DNA from: Streptomyces pyxinae
GTDB lineage: Bacteria > Actinomycetota > Actinomycetes > Streptomycetales > Streptomycetaceae
Direction: 5' to 3'
DNA length: 64,000 nt
Assembly (NCBI RefSeq): GCF_024756275.1
Contig: NZ_JANUGQ010000005.1
Location: 62,001-126,000, forward strand
Part shown: positions 1 through 8,758 of the stretch, in pieces
How positions within the stretch are numbered: the first letter of the stretch is position 1
How the letters are laid out: every line of letters starts with the position of its first letter
The notes under the pieces: model-generated
What the model was told of the DNA's origin: nothing
Seen by the model: the letters and a program-made list of their open reading frames with translations, nothing else
Database searches by the model: none
Translations under genes and position numbers: made by a program

Positions 1-1671
1 CACCAGGTCGTCCAGGCCCAGCGGGCCCTGGGACAGCGCGGCCATGTGCCACTTCTTGGCGTCGAACGCGGCGCCGCGCGCCTTGCGGGCGTTCTCCCGG
101 CCCAGCAGCCAGGCGCGTTCGCCCAGTTTGTAGCCGATCGCCTGGGCCGGGGTGGAGAGATAGCGGGTCAGCTCGCTCTCCACGAAGGTGTCCGGCCGGC
201 CGGTGTGGCGCCGGAAGAACTCCTGGCCCAGCTCCGGCGTCCAGCGCTCGCCCGGCCGGAACGGCGAGTGCGCCGGGATCTCCAGCTCCAGGTGCATGCC
301 GATGTCCACGATCACCCGGCAGGCACGCATCATCTGGGCGTCCAGATAGCCCAGCCGGCGTTCCGGGTCGGGCAGGAAGCCCAGTTCGTCCATGAGCCGC
401 TCGGCGTAGAGCGCCCAGCCCTCGGCGTTGGCGCTCACCCCGCCCACGGTGGCCTGGTAGCGGGAGAGCTGGTCGGCCACGTGCACCCACTGGGCGAGCT
501 GGAGATGGTGGCCCGGCACGCCCTCGTGGTACCAGGTGGAGACCAGGTCGTACACCGGCCAGCGGGTCTCGCCGTCGACCGGCAGCCAGGTGCGGCCGGG
601 ACGCGAGAAGTCCTCCGAGGGGCCGGTGTAGTACGGCGCCGCCGCGCCGCCCGGCGGGGCGATCCGGGACTCCACCCGCCGTACCCGCTCGGCCAGTTCG
701 AAGTGGGTGCCGTCCAGCGCGTCGATCGCCTCGTCCATCAGGCCCTGGAGGTAGAGCCGTACCTCCTCCACGCCCTCGATATGGGTGCCGTGGACGTCCA
801 GATGGGCCAGCGCCTCCCACGGGTCGGAGTCGGGCAGGATCTTGTCCGCCTCGGTCCGCATCTCGCCGAGCAGCCGGTGGTACTCGTCCCAGCCGTAGGC
901 GTACGCCTCGTCCAGGTCGAAGTCGGTGCCGTTGAAGTAGCGGGACCAGCGGGCGTACCGCTCCCGGCCCACCGTGTCCGGCGCGCCCTCGACGCCCGGC
1001 GCGTACACCTCGCGCATCCAGTCGCGCAGCGCCCGTACCGCCTCGGTGGCCCCGTGCGCCGCCGTCTCCAGCTCCGCGCCGAGCACCGCCGGGCCGTCGG
1101 CCGCGAACGCCTCGAACCAGCCACGCCCGCCGTGGATCCCGCCGGACCACTCGGTGAGCTGGCCGATGAAGGTGGCGGTGGCCCGGGGGCCGCCCAGCAG
1201 GCCGCGTTTCAGGCCCAGTTCGAGGGAGGAGCGGTAGCCCTCCAGGGCGGCGGGCACCGCCCGCAGCCGCTCGGCCACCGCCGCCCAGTCGTCCTCCGTC
1301 GCGGTCGGCATCACCGTGAACGCCATCCGGACACTGTGCGCGGGGGAGCGCAGATTGCCGACCGCGCGGAGCCCCTCCTCGGCCTCGTGCACGGCGAGTT
1401 CGGCGGTCAGCCGCTCGCGGAGCAGCCGGGCGCAGCGCCGTTCCGCGTCGCCGGCGGCCCCGGGCAGCCGCTCCGCCGCGTCGAGCCGGCGGAGGGTCTC
1501 CCGGGCGAGCGCGGCGAGTTGCTCCTGACCGGCCGGGGAGAGATCGGGCAGGAGCCCGGCGCTCGTCCGCACGCCGAGATAGGTGCCGGTGATCGGGTCG
1601 AGCTCGACAAGGTCGTCCACATGGGCGTCGGCGACCTGGCGGGGGAGAGCGCTGCTGGCGGTGTCTGGCAT
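1..1671 (-). CDS. DUF885 family metallohydrolase-like protein (C-terminus outside the window)
   Basis: Minus-strand reading frame open from the ATG at 1671 to the window edge (557 codons). The motif HEGVPGHHLQ at about residues 381-390 is the hallmark of the DUF885 family, a thermolysin-like HExxH variant thought to bind metal. Downstream segments such as AEGWALYAERLMDELG are also family-typical. DUF885 proteins are about 550-600 aa, so only a few residues are probably missing. No signal peptide is visible, so it is probably cytoplasmic. It lies 32 bp behind the Lrp/AsnC gene on the same strand and may be co-transcribed with it. Peptidase activity is inferred from the motif; the substrate is unknown. 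Confidence 0.88.
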   Translation of the reverse strand, partial: MPDTASSALPRQVADAHVDDLVELDPITGTYLGVRTSAGLLPDLSPAGQEQLAALARETLRRLDAAERLPGAAGDAERRCARLLRERLTAELAVHEAEEGLRAVGNLRSPAHSVRMAFTVMPTATEDDWAAVAERLRAVPAALEGYRSSLELGLKRGLLGGPRATATFIGQLTEWSGGIHGGRGWFEAFAADGPAVLGAELETAAHGATEAVRALRDWMREVYAPGVEGAPDTVGRERYARWSRYFNGTDFDLDEAYAYGWDEYHRLLGEMRTEADKILPDSDPWEALAHLDVHGTHIEGVEEVRLYLQGLMDEAIDALDGTHFELAERVRRVESRIAPPGGAAAPYYTGPSEDFSRPGRTWLPVDGETRWPVYDLVSTWYHEGVPGHHLQLAQWVHVADQLSRYQATVGGVSANAEGWALYAERLMDELGFLPDPERRLGYLDAQMMRACRVIVDIGMHLELEIPAHSPFRPGERWTPELGQEFFRRHTGRPDTFVESELTRYLSTPAQAIGYKLGERAWLLGRENARKARGAAFDAKKWHMAALSQGPLGLDDLV

Positions 1672-1703
1672 GCGGCCATCCTTCTATGCCGCCGGGGCCG
1701 CCG

Positions 1704-2231
1704 TCATCCGTGCCCGGCGGCGTCCGGAGGCCGGTCGGCCGACATGCGCGCAGGCGGGGGGAGGGGCGGCAGCAGCGGGCCGCAGTGCCACTGCTGGAAA
1801 ATCAGCCGGGTCTCCACCCGGGCCACCTCCCGCTGTGAGGTGAACTCGTCGATCACGAGTCGTTGCAGGTCAGCGGTGTCCGCCACGGCGACGTGCACCA
1901 GATAGTCGTCCGGTCCCGCCAGATGGAACAGCGCCCGGGACTCCGGCAGGGCGCGAATCCGCTCCACGAACGGGCCGATCAGCTCCCGGCGGTGCGGGCG
2001 TACCTGGACCGAGAGCAGTGCTTCGAGTCCGCGTCCGAGTTTGGCCGGATCCAGTCGTAGCTGGTGGCCCAGGATCACCCCGGTCCGCCGCAGCCGCGCC
2101 ACCCGGTCCAGACACGTGGAGGGGGCGACACCCACCTCGGCGGCCAGATCCCGGTAGGTGGTCCGGGCGTCGTTCTGCAGAAGGCGCAGAATGTGCAGAT
2201 CGACCGGATCCAGTACGACGGAATCAGCCAT
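1704..2231 (-). CDS. Lrp/AsnC family transcriptional regulator
   Basis: 175 aa. The N-terminus (about residues 8-52) is a classic AsnC winged helix-turn-helix (LDPVDLHILRLLQNDART, then DLAAEVGVAPSTCLDRV). The rest, to about residue 150, is the RAM/ACT-like effector-binding and oligomerisation domain. A proline-rich tail follows. It is divergent from a PLP gamma-lyase gene 59 bp away, the usual arrangement for an Lrp protein that controls an amino-acid catabolic neighbour and itself. A 22-bp near-palindrome lies between them. The effector, perhaps a sulfur amino acid, is inferred from the neighbour only. Confidence 0.93.
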   Translation of the reverse strand: MADSVVLDPVDLHILRLLQNDARTTYRDLAAEVGVAPSTCLDRVARLRRTGVILGHQLRLDPAKLGRGLEALLSVQVRPHRRELIGPFVERIRALPESRALFHLAGPDDYLVHVAVADTADLQRLVIDEFTSQREVARVETRLIFQQWHCGPLLPPLPPPARMSADRPPDAAGHG

Positions 2232-2243
2232 GCGGCGAACGTA

Positions 2244-2265
2244 GCACGGGGTTTCCCCGCCGTGC
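2244..2265. promoter_or_regulatory. candidate Lrp operator between divergent genes
   Basis: The spacer between the Lrp gene and the gamma-lyase gene holds GCACGG (2244-2249) and its exact complement CCGTGC (2260-2265) around a G/C-run centre. The position suits divergent autoregulation. This is a sequence observation plus inference; no binding consensus was matched. Confidence 0.35.
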
Positions 2266-2290
2266 CCCGTCCGGTGTTCACAGTGCCGCC

Positions 2291-3655
2291 ATGGACATGT
2301 TCAAGGAGGGAGGCGCGGGTGCCACCGGCACCCCGGACGCCTCCGGAACGTTCCCCCGCTCCCGCCCGCAGGCTTCCACGGCACCTTCCCCGGCCCCCTC
2401 CATGGGTTCTCCCGCGACCGCCTTCTCCCCGGCCTGCGGTACGGCCCCCCGGGGCGACCGGGCGTTCGCCACCGAGGCGGTGCACGCCGGGCGCGAGGAC
2501 CTGGCGGCCCAGGGGCTGCACGCGGTGCCGCTGGACTTCTCCACCACCTACCCCTCCGCCGACGCCCGGGCCGAAGCGGCCCGGGTCGACGCCTTCGCCG
2601 CGACCGGCGCCCGGCCCGCGGGCCCGCCCGTCTACGCCCGGCTCGACAACCCGACCACCGCCCGGTTCGAGACCGCGCTCGCCCGGCTGGAGGGAACGGA
2701 GAGCGCGGTCGCCTTCGCCAGCGGCATGGCCGCGCTCACCGCCGTACTGCTGGCCCGGTCGAGTGCCGGTCTGCGCCATGTCGTCGCCGTCCGCCCGCTC
2801 TACGGGTGCAGCGACCATCTGCTCACCGGCGGGCTGCTCGGCACCGAGGTCACCTGGACCGATCCGGCGGGCATCGCGGCGGCGATCCGGCCGGACACCG
2901 GCCTGGTGATGGTGGAGACCCCCGCCAACCCGACCCTCGCCGAGGTGGACGTACGGGCCGTGGCGCACTCCTGCGGCTCGGTGCCGCTCCTGGTCGACTC
3001 GACCTTCGCCACCCCGGTCCTCCAGCGGCCGGCCGGCGACGGGGCGCGGATCGTCCTGCACAGCGCCACCAAGTACCTGGGCGGCCACGGCGACGTACTC
3101 GGCGGGGTGGTCGCCTGCGACGAGGAGTTCGCCGCCCAGCTCCGGCGGATCCGGTTCGCCACCGGGGGAGTGCTCCACCCGATGGCCGGCTATCTGCTGC
3201 TGCGCGGTCTGGCCACGCTGCCGGTACGGGTACGGGCCGCCTCCGGCTCCGCCGCCGAGCTGGCCCGGCGGCTCGCCGTGGACCCGCGCGTCGCCCGGGT
3301 GCGCTACCCGGGGATCGGCGGGGCCATGGTCGCCTTCGAGGTGTACGGCGACCCGCACGACGTGATCGCCGGAGTGCGGCTGATCCCCCCCGCCGTGAGC
3401 CTCGGCAGCGTGGACAGCCTCATCCAGCACCCGGCCTCCATCAGCCACCGGGTGGTGGACGAGGGCGACCGGCGGGCGGCCGGCGTCAGCGACCGGCTGC
3501 TCCGCCTCTCGGTCGGCCTGGAGGACGTCGAGGACCTCTGGCGCGATCTCGCCGAGGCGCTCGGCGACCGGACCGGCGGGGCCGGCCGGCTCAGCGCTCG
3601 GCCCGGCCGGCCGGCCGCAGCCGGGGCGCACCGGACGGGTCCAGCCGCGCGGTGA
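2291..3655 (+). CDS. Cys/Met metabolism PLP-dependent lyase (cystathionine/methionine gamma-lyase-like)
   Basis: 454 aa from the ATG at 2291. The fold-type I PLP core of the trans-sulfuration family is clear: YARLDNPTTARFETALARLE, ASGMAALTAVLLA, the loop VETPANPTLAEVD, VDSTFATPVLQRP, and the Schiff-base lysine in SATKYLGGHGD (about residue 260). The C-terminal PPAVSLGSVDSLIQHPAS is also typical. Gamma-lyase rather than gamma-synthase is suggested by the Lrp partner but not proven. The first 50 or so residues are Pro/Ser-rich and not part of the fold. No clear ribosome site precedes the ATG, so the transcript may be leaderless or the start later. The 3' end overlaps the convergent acetyltransferase gene by 65 bp. 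Confidence 0.88.
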   Translation: MDMFKEGGAGATGTPDASGTFPRSRPQASTAPSPAPSMGSPATAFSPACGTAPRGDRAFATEAVHAGREDLAAQGLHAVPLDFSTTYPSADARAEAARVDAFAATGARPAGPPVYARLDNPTTARFETALARLEGTESAVAFASGMAALTAVLLARSSAGLRHVVAVRPLYGCSDHLLTGGLLGTEVTWTDPAGIAAAIRPDTGLVMVETPANPTLAEVDVRAVAHSCGSVPLLVDSTFATPVLQRPAGDGARIVLHSATKYLGGHGDVLGGVVACDEEFAAQLRRIRFATGGVLHPMAGYLLLRGLATLPVRVRAASGSAAELARRLAVDPRVARVRYPGIGGAMVAFEVYGDPHDVIAGVRLIPPAVSLGSVDSLIQHPASISHRVVDEGDRRAAGVSDRLLRLSVGLEDVEDLWRDLAEALGDRTGGAGRLSARPGRPAAAGAHRTGPAAR

Positions 3656-5051
3656 TGACCAGGGTGCCCTCCTCGATCTGGAAGTCCAGGGGGAGGCGGA
3701 GCGCCCGCATCGCCGTCACCATGCCGGTGTTGGACGCCTGGGTGACCGCGTAGACGCTCTCGCACCGCGCCTCGGTGGCCAGCGCCACCAGCCGTTCGAG
3801 CAGCGCGGCGCCGACGCCCCGGCGCTGCCAGTCGTCCTCCACCAGCAGGGCGACCTCCGTCTCGTCGCCGTCCCACAGCAGATGGCCCAGGGCGACGAGA
3901 CGGCCCCCGGCGGTCTCCGCCGCGAGGGTCCGCCCGAAGCGCGGGCTCAGCAGATGGCCGAGATAGCGGTCGGCGTCCGCGACCGGCCCGTGGTACCGCA
4001 GCCCCAGGGTCCGGTCCGAGCAGCGGTCGTGCATCGCCCGCGCGGCCGGCAGATCGTCCGGCCCGGCCCGGCGGACCGTGATCCGGTCGCCCTCCGGCAG
4101 CAGGGCCACGTCCCGGTCGTGCGGCATCCGGGGCCCGAGCCGCGCGTCCAGCTCCACCAGCGCCCGGGCGCGGGCGAACTCGGTCGGGGTGAACGGCAGA
4201 TAGGGCCGCTCGACGGTGAGCACACCGCCGTTCGGGTCCCGCAGCCGCATCACCGTCTCGCCCCGTTCCAGCGCGCCCTCCACCGGGGCGGTGGCCCCGG
4301 TCGGCCGGCCGCTCAGCGACACCGCGGGCACCGAGTGGATGGTGCAGCGGCCCAGCAACTGACGCAGAGCCAGCGGAAGTTCGGCGGCGTCCAGCGCGGT
4401 GCGAGTGGCCAGCCCGAGCACCCGGGTCGGGGTGTCCACCAGATCGTGGGCGTCCGCCCGCTCGGCCCAGGTGTCCCGGCCGCCCGCTGTCGCGACCGCG
4501 CGGTTCAGCTCGGCGGGCCGGAGCGCGGCGGGGGCGCGCAGCAGGAACTCGTCCACCGTACCGTCGGCCAGCGGATGGGTCTGGAGGGTGAGGATGTCGA
4601 CACCGAGCCCGGCCAGGGCCGTGCACAGCGCGGCCAGACTGCCGGGCTCGTCGCGCACGGTGGTACGCATCCGCCACAGCGCGGTACCGGCCGCCGCCCG
4701 CCCACCGCCGGCCGGCGCCCCGGCGGCGGAGGCCCCGGCGGACGGTGCCGCCGAGGTCTCCGGTGCCGGGACGCCGCCGGTATCGGTGCCCGGCGGGGCG
4801 GGTGGGGCATGGCCGGGGCGGCGGGACCACCAGATGTGGAAGCCGGCCGTGGCGAGCAGCGCGATCGCGGAGACCACCAGCAGATAGGGCCCGTCCGGGC
4901 CGTGGGCCACGGTGTTGGCGACGGCGTCCGCCACGGCCACCGCCGTGAACAGGGCGGCCAGCTCGACCAGGTCCCGGCGCCAGTGGTGGCGGTGAGAGCG
5001 GTGGTGGCGGGTGTGCTCGCGGGTGCTCTTCGCGGATGTCGCAGGGGTCAT
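3591..5051 (-). CDS. membrane-anchored protein with ACT domain and GNAT acetyltransferase domain
   Basis: 486 aa. The start is set at the ATG at 5051, because the reading frame further upstream looks non-coding. Order: a His/Arg-rich N-terminus, two predicted membrane helices (about 27-48 and 54-74), a Pro/Ala-rich linker, an ACT-like domain (about 116-185, LWRMRTTVRDEPGSLAALCT), a middle region, then a GNAT domain (about 320-465). The GNAT acetyl-CoA loop is DWQRRGVGAALLERL. ACT plus GNAT suggests acetylation gated by a small ligand, perhaps an amino acid, at the inner membrane face; this is inference. Its 3' end overlaps the convergent lyase gene (3591-3655). Confidence 0.85.
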   Translation of the reverse strand: MTPATSAKSTREHTRHHRSHRHHWRRDLVELAALFTAVAVADAVANTVAHGPDGPYLLVVSAIALLATAGFHIWWSRRPGHAPPAPPGTDTGGVPAPETSAAPSAGASAAGAPAGGGRAAAGTALWRMRTTVRDEPGSLAALCTALAGLGVDILTLQTHPLADGTVDEFLLRAPAALRPAELNRAVATAGGRDTWAERADAHDLVDTPTRVLGLATRTALDAAELPLALRQLLGRCTIHSVPAVSLSGRPTGATAPVEGALERGETVMRLRDPNGGVLTVERPYLPFTPTEFARARALVELDARLGPRMPHDRDVALLPEGDRITVRRAGPDDLPAARAMHDRCSDRTLGLRYHGPVADADRYLGHLLSPRFGRTLAAETAGGRLVALGHLLWDGDETEVALLVEDDWQRRGVGAALLERLVALATEARCESVYAVTQASNTGMVTAMRALRLPLDFQIEEGTLVITARLDPSGAPRLRPAGRAER

Positions 5052-5331
5052 ACCGGCACTCTGGCGGAGTGGTGTTGCGTGATCACAAACGCTTTGTGAC
5101 TGATGGGTTAAGCGCCGCTCTGGTCCTCCGGTGTCCGGTTTTCTCCCTCCTTCGGTCACCCGGACGGCGGCCCCGGCCACCTGGTGGATCACCCGCATGG
5201 CGGACCCAGGCCACCTGGCGGATCACCCGGACGGACCGGGAGGCGGATCACCGGACGGACCGGGGGCCGGGACGGCGGCGGTGGTGGCGGGGCTGGGGTG
5301 GGGGGTGCCGTGAGAAGGGGGCCGGTGTTCC

Positions 5332-5751
5332 TCACTCGACCGGGGTGTTGGCCCATGCGCGGGCGCAGAGGACCAGCCGGTAGCCGTCCGGGTCCTCGAT
5401 GGTGACGCCCCACTCGTTCCAGTACGGGTTGGGCGAGGCGACCTGCCTGCCGCCGTACTCCTCCAGCCGGGCCACCAGCCCCGCCGGCACGGGCTCCGCC
5501 AGACAGACGACGAGCAGGTCCTCCTCGGTGGGGCGCGGTTCGACGGGGTGGGCCGCCTCGTGCACCAGCTCCAGGTGCCAGCCGGCCTCCGGCCACCCCA
5601 GCATCAGCAGCGCGTGCTCGCCCGGGCGCCGCCCGCCGGGGTCGCGGTGCACCACCCGCAGCCCCAGCCCTCCGGACCAGAACCGCTCGGCCGCGGCGAG
5701 ATCGCGGCACGGGCGGGCGACGCGGATGTGCGAGGAAGCACCGAGGGGCAT
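5332..5751 (-). CDS. VOC superfamily protein (glyoxalase/bleomycin-resistance fold)
   Basis: 139 aa from ATG 5751 (MPLGASSHIRVARP). One vicinal-oxygen-chelate module is visible: the first half has AAAERFWSGGLGLRVVHRD, and the second ends in WNEWGVTIEDPDGYRLVLCAR, where the DPDGY-type motif carries a usual metal-ligand region. Single-module VOC proteins dimerise to form the metal site. Function within the fold (lyase, dioxygenase, drug binding) cannot be told. It stands alone, convergent with nothing close. Confidence 0.86.
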   Translation of the reverse strand: MPLGASSHIRVARPCRDLAAAERFWSGGLGLRVVHRDPGGRRPGEHALLMLGWPEAGWHLELVHEAAHPVEPRPTEEDLLVVCLAEPVPAGLVARLEEYGGRQVASPNPYWNEWGVTIEDPDGYRLVLCARAWANTPVE

Positions 5752-6150
5752 GACGGTCCTGCCTTCCGGGAGGTCCGAGGGGTTCGGGGGAGTCGAGGAA
5801 CACGCCCTCATCCTGGCCGGGCCACCGCCGGCCGGTCGATCGGACTTTCGCCCCCGGTCCCCGGACGGAACGGGTCCCCGACTCCCGGCGGAGCCGCGCC
5901 CGGTCCCGTCTCCCGGCGGCGGTCGCGGCCCCGGTCCCCGACCGCCGGGAATCCGCCACGCGTCGCCGGAGCCCGTACCGCCGCCGCGCCCGCACGGTCG
6001 GCTGCCGGCCGGGCACGGAGAGCGAGCCGTCCGGCATTGGTCTTGACCAAGGGGGTGTGCCGTCCTATGGTCGAGCGGTTAGTGCAGGAACCTTTAATAA
6101 ACAAGGCCACGGAAAGCCGGTCGGCGGCGCGGCGATGGCGGAGGATCAGG
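5752..6150. other. intergenic region upstream of the GntR gene
   Basis: About 400 bp of GC-rich sequence between two divergent genes. The only structure recognised is the GntR promoter at 6043-6071 and an AT-rich patch (CTTTAATAAAC, about 6092-6102) just downstream of it that could be an operator. No reading frame with convincing homology was seen. Confidence 0.5.
6043..6071 (+). promoter_or_regulatory. vegetative-type promoter of the GntR gene
   Basis: TTGACC at 6043-6048 and TATGGT at 6066-6071 are separated by 17 nt. This fits the Streptomyces HrdB-type pattern TTGAC-N17-TANNNT. The start codon lies about 80 nt further on, leaving room for a regulated leader. Confidence 0.6.
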
Positions 6151-6891
6151 GTGGGGACCACGCAGCTGGAGACGGTGCCGGAGCCCAAGTACTGGCACCT
6201 TCGGACCGTTCTCGCGGAAGCACTCGACTCGGAGTTCGCGGTGGGGGAGATCCTGCCCAACGAGCGTGAACTCGCCGCCCGCTTCGGCGTCGCCCGGGCC
6301 ACGCTCCGCCAGGCCCTGGAGCAGTTGGAGCTCGAAGGCCGCCTCCAGCGCCGGCGCGGTGTCGGCACCACCGTCGCCCCGCCCCGGATGGGGGTGGACG
6401 TCTCCACCTCCCAGCACGCCTGGCCGGACGCCTCCGACGAGGGCTGGGACCCGGTGGACTGCGCCTCGGCCGTGCCGCCCGCCGCGGTGGCCCGGCTGCT
6501 GGAGCTGGCCGGGGACGAGGCCGTACACACCGTGCGCCGGCTGCGCTTGAGCCACGGCCAGGCCCTCGCCGCCGAGCAGCTGTACGTCCCGGCCGCCTCC
6601 GTGCCCGGGCTCCCGGCCGCCGACGCCCCGGCCGGTCAGGACCGCGCCCGGGCGGTGCTGCGCGAGCTCCAGCGCCTCAGCCTGGCCGGCCAGGACCGGT
6701 CGGTGGAGCTCGGCTCGGCCCGGGCGGACGACGCCCGCGAGCTGGACCGGCTGCCGGGCGCCCCGGTGCTGGTCGTCACCACCCGCTATCTCTCGGCCGG
6801 CCGGACCGCCGCCGTCTCGGTGGCGACCTACCGCGCCGACACCTGCCGGCTCACCTTCGGCGACGCGGGCGACTTCCGCATCGCCTCCTGA
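6151..6891 (+). CDS. GntR family transcriptional regulator
   Basis: 246 aa, starting at GTG 6151 (VGTTQLETVPEPKYWHL) with the purine-rich GAGGATCAGG just upstream. The N-terminal winged helix has the GntR signature: LPNERELAARFGVARATLRQALEQLELEGRLQRRRGVGT in overlapping segments (residues about 25-75). The C-terminal half is a UTRA-like ligand domain, placing it in the HutC/DasR subgroup that usually senses sugars or amino-acid derivatives. The effector is unknown. It is convergent with the ROK gene across a strong hairpin. Confidence 0.9.
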   Translation: MGTTQLETVPEPKYWHLRTVLAEALDSEFAVGEILPNERELAARFGVARATLRQALEQLELEGRLQRRRGVGTTVAPPRMGVDVSTSQHAWPDASDEGWDPVDCASAVPPAAVARLLELAGDEAVHTVRRLRLSHGQALAAEQLYVPAASVPGLPAADAPAGQDRARAVLRELQRLSLAGQDRSVELGSARADDARELDRLPGAPVLVVTTRYLSAGRTAAVSVATYRADTCRLTFGDAGDFRIAS

Positions 6892-6924
6892 GCCACCGCC
6901 GGGGTCTCACCCGGCCGGCCCGCG

Positions 6925-6945
6925 CCCCGGCCGGCCCGGCCGGGG
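6925..6945. terminator. bidirectional hairpin between convergent GntR and ROK genes
   Basis: Perfect arms CCCCGGCC (6925-6932) and GGCCGGGG (6938-6945) with a 5-nt loop, between two gene ends. There is no U-tract, which is common for Streptomyces terminators. Confidence 0.5.
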
Positions 6946-6989
6946 AATTCCCGGCTCCCCGTCCGGGTCCGCCGTCCCGGGTCCCCGCC

Positions 6990-8147
6990 TCAGCGGCGGG
7001 CCGTCACCGTGCCCTCCACCGCGAACAACTGCTCCTCGACATGGTCGAGCGCCAGCCGCAGCGCCCCGGTGGCCACCACCGCCTCGCCCAGCAGGGACAG
7101 CGCCACCCGGGGCGGGCGCAGACAGAACCGCGCCAGCTCGTCCCGGAGCGGCTGGAGCACCCCGTCCAGACCGGCCGCCCAGCCGCCGACCACCACCAGC
7201 TCCGGATCGAGCGCCAGCACCAGCGCGGCCACATCGTGCACCAGCCGCTGGATGAACCGGTCCATCGCCGCCCCGGCCCGCGCGTCCCCCTGCCGGGCCA
7301 GCGCGAACACCTTTGCCACCGCCTGTTCGTCCAGCGGGTGCAGCGGCTCGTCCGTCGTCGAGAGCAGCGCCTCCGGGGTCGCCTCCCGGCCCAGCAGATG
7401 CAGCGCGCCGATCTCCCCGGCGGCTCCGCCGTACCCCCGGTGCAGCCGCCCGCCGATCAGTGAACCGGCCCCGGGGCTCAGCCCGGCCAGGACGAAGACG
7501 ATGTCGTCCGAGTCGCTGGCGGCGCCCTTCCACTGCTCGGCCACCGCCGCCGCGTTGGCGTCGTTCTCCACCAGCACCGGGCAGCGGAACGACCGCCGCA
7601 GCCGCTCGCCCAGCGGCAGCCCGGTCCACCCGGGCAGCGCCGTGCCCAGCCGTACCCTCCCGTCCGCCTCGACGATGCCGGGAGTGCCGACCCCGACCGC
7701 CCGCAGGCTGTCCCGGGCCACCCCGGACCGGCGCAGCAGATCCGCGACCACCGACCGGACCCGGTCGAGCCGTTCGTCCGCCGGGGCGTCCTCCCGTACC
7801 TCCCGGGACCCGGCGCCGATGATCCGCCCGTCGAGACCGGAGATCAGCGCGGCCACCCGGTGCGGGCCGATCTCGATGCCCAGCAGATGCCCGGCCTCCG
7901 CGCGGAAGCGGAACCGCCGGGCCGGACGCCCCTGGCGCCGCGCCTCACCCCCCTCGGGCGCCGCCTCCACCACCAGGCCGCTCTCGATCAGACCCTCGGT
8001 GACCCCTTCGACGGTCGGCCGTGAGAGCCCGGTGATCCGGGTCAGATCGGTGAGCGTGAGCAGATCGGCGCCGCGCAGCGCATGGAGTACCACCGCGGAA
8101 TTGATCCGCCGCAACAGCGACGGATCGCCGCCGGTCAGCCGCCCCAC
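6990..8147 (-). CDS. ROK family transcriptional regulator/kinase-fold protein
   Basis: 385 aa. The N-terminal winged helix (about 10-60, LTDLTRITGLSRPTVEGVTEGL) is followed by a ROK sugar-kinase fold: GHLLGIEIGPHRVAALISGL (phosphate-1-like), GVGTPGIVE, VLVENDANAAAVAEQW, and GYGGAAGEIGALHLL. The usual ROK zinc-binding CxCGxxGCxE motif, expected shortly after GEIG, is absent. It is therefore probably a repressor without kinase activity, of the NagC/XylR type. It stands alone, so the sugar it senses cannot be assigned. Confidence 0.88.
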   Translation of the reverse strand: MGRLTGGDPSLLRRINSAVVLHALRGADLLTLTDLTRITGLSRPTVEGVTEGLIESGLVVEAAPEGGEARRQGRPARRFRFRAEAGHLLGIEIGPHRVAALISGLDGRIIGAGSREVREDAPADERLDRVRSVVADLLRRSGVARDSLRAVGVGTPGIVEADGRVRLGTALPGWTGLPLGERLRRSFRCPVLVENDANAAAVAEQWKGAASDSDDIVFVLAGLSPGAGSLIGGRLHRGYGGAAGEIGALHLLGREATPEALLSTTDEPLHPLDEQAVAKVFALARQGDARAGAAMDRFIQRLVHDVAALVLALDPELVVVGGWAAGLDGVLQPLRDELARFCLRPPRVALSLLGEAVVATGALRLALDHVEEQLFAVEGTVTARR

Positions 8148-8758
8148 GGTGTGTCCTCCCAGGTCGAGCGCGTGTCTGCCGGATGGTACTCAATGGCCGC
8201 CGGGGCGGCGAGCGCCCCCCGGCCACCCGCCGCCCCGCCCCGCCGGCACCCGGCCCCTCCTCCGGCCGTGCCCGCGACGGCCCGCGCCCTCCTCCGGCCG
8301 TGCCCGCGTCGGCCCGCGCCCTCCTCCGGCCGTGCCCGCGTCGGTCCGTGCCCGCGTCGGTCCGTACCCGCGGTGGCCCGCGCCCGCGTCGGTCCGTACC
8401 CGCGGTGGCCCGCGCCCGTGATGGCCCGTACCTGTGGCGGCCCGCGCCAGCCACGGCCCGTGCCCGTGACGGCCCGTGCCCGTGACGGCCCGTGCCCGTG
8501 ACGGCCCGTGGCCGCGCCCGCGACGGCTCGCGCCCGCGACGGCTCGCGCCCGCGACGGTCCGTACCTGTGGCCGCCCACACGAGCCACGGCCCGCGCTCG
8601 TGACGGCCGCCGTCCGGCCGCTCCTCGCTCCGGCCGGCGCCCCCGCCCGTACCTCCGCCGGGCCGGGACCCGCCCGGACGACCGGTCGCCGGCGGACGGC
8701 ACCGCTGGCCCCCGGTGACGGAACGCCAATTGTCGGTGGGGCGGGCTTTACTGGAGCC
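8148..8758. other. 611-bp intergenic region dominated by a 16-bp repeat tract
   Basis: No credible gene. Reading frames cross it on both strands only because it is stop-poor. The middle is the imperfect tandem repeat annotated separately; the last 50 bp before 8759 should hold the promoter of the next gene. Confidence 0.6.
8276..8610. repeat. imperfect 16-bp tandem repeat, about 20 copies
   Basis: Units follow the pattern YGWCGGYCCGYRCCCG (for example CGTCGGTCCGTGCCCG, CGGTGGCCCGCGCCCG, TGACGGCCCGTGCCCG). The first two copies carry an extra half-unit containing CCTCCTCCGG. A period of 16 is not a multiple of three, so the repeat is not a coding repeat. The boundaries are approximate because units decay at both ends. 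Confidence 0.8.

Noticed and set aside
46..1905. 619-codon plus-strand open frame over the DUF885 gene
   Set aside because: The minus frame contains the HEGVPGHHLQ motif and family-typical sequence; the plus frame has none.
5052..5331. Small gene in the spacer with repeated CGGATCACCCGGACGG-like units
   Set aside because: Frames consist of simple repeats without a start, ribosome site or fold-like composition.
8276..8610. Possible CRISPR array
   Set aside because: Repeats are contiguous 16-mers without spacers, degenerate and with no cas genes nearby.
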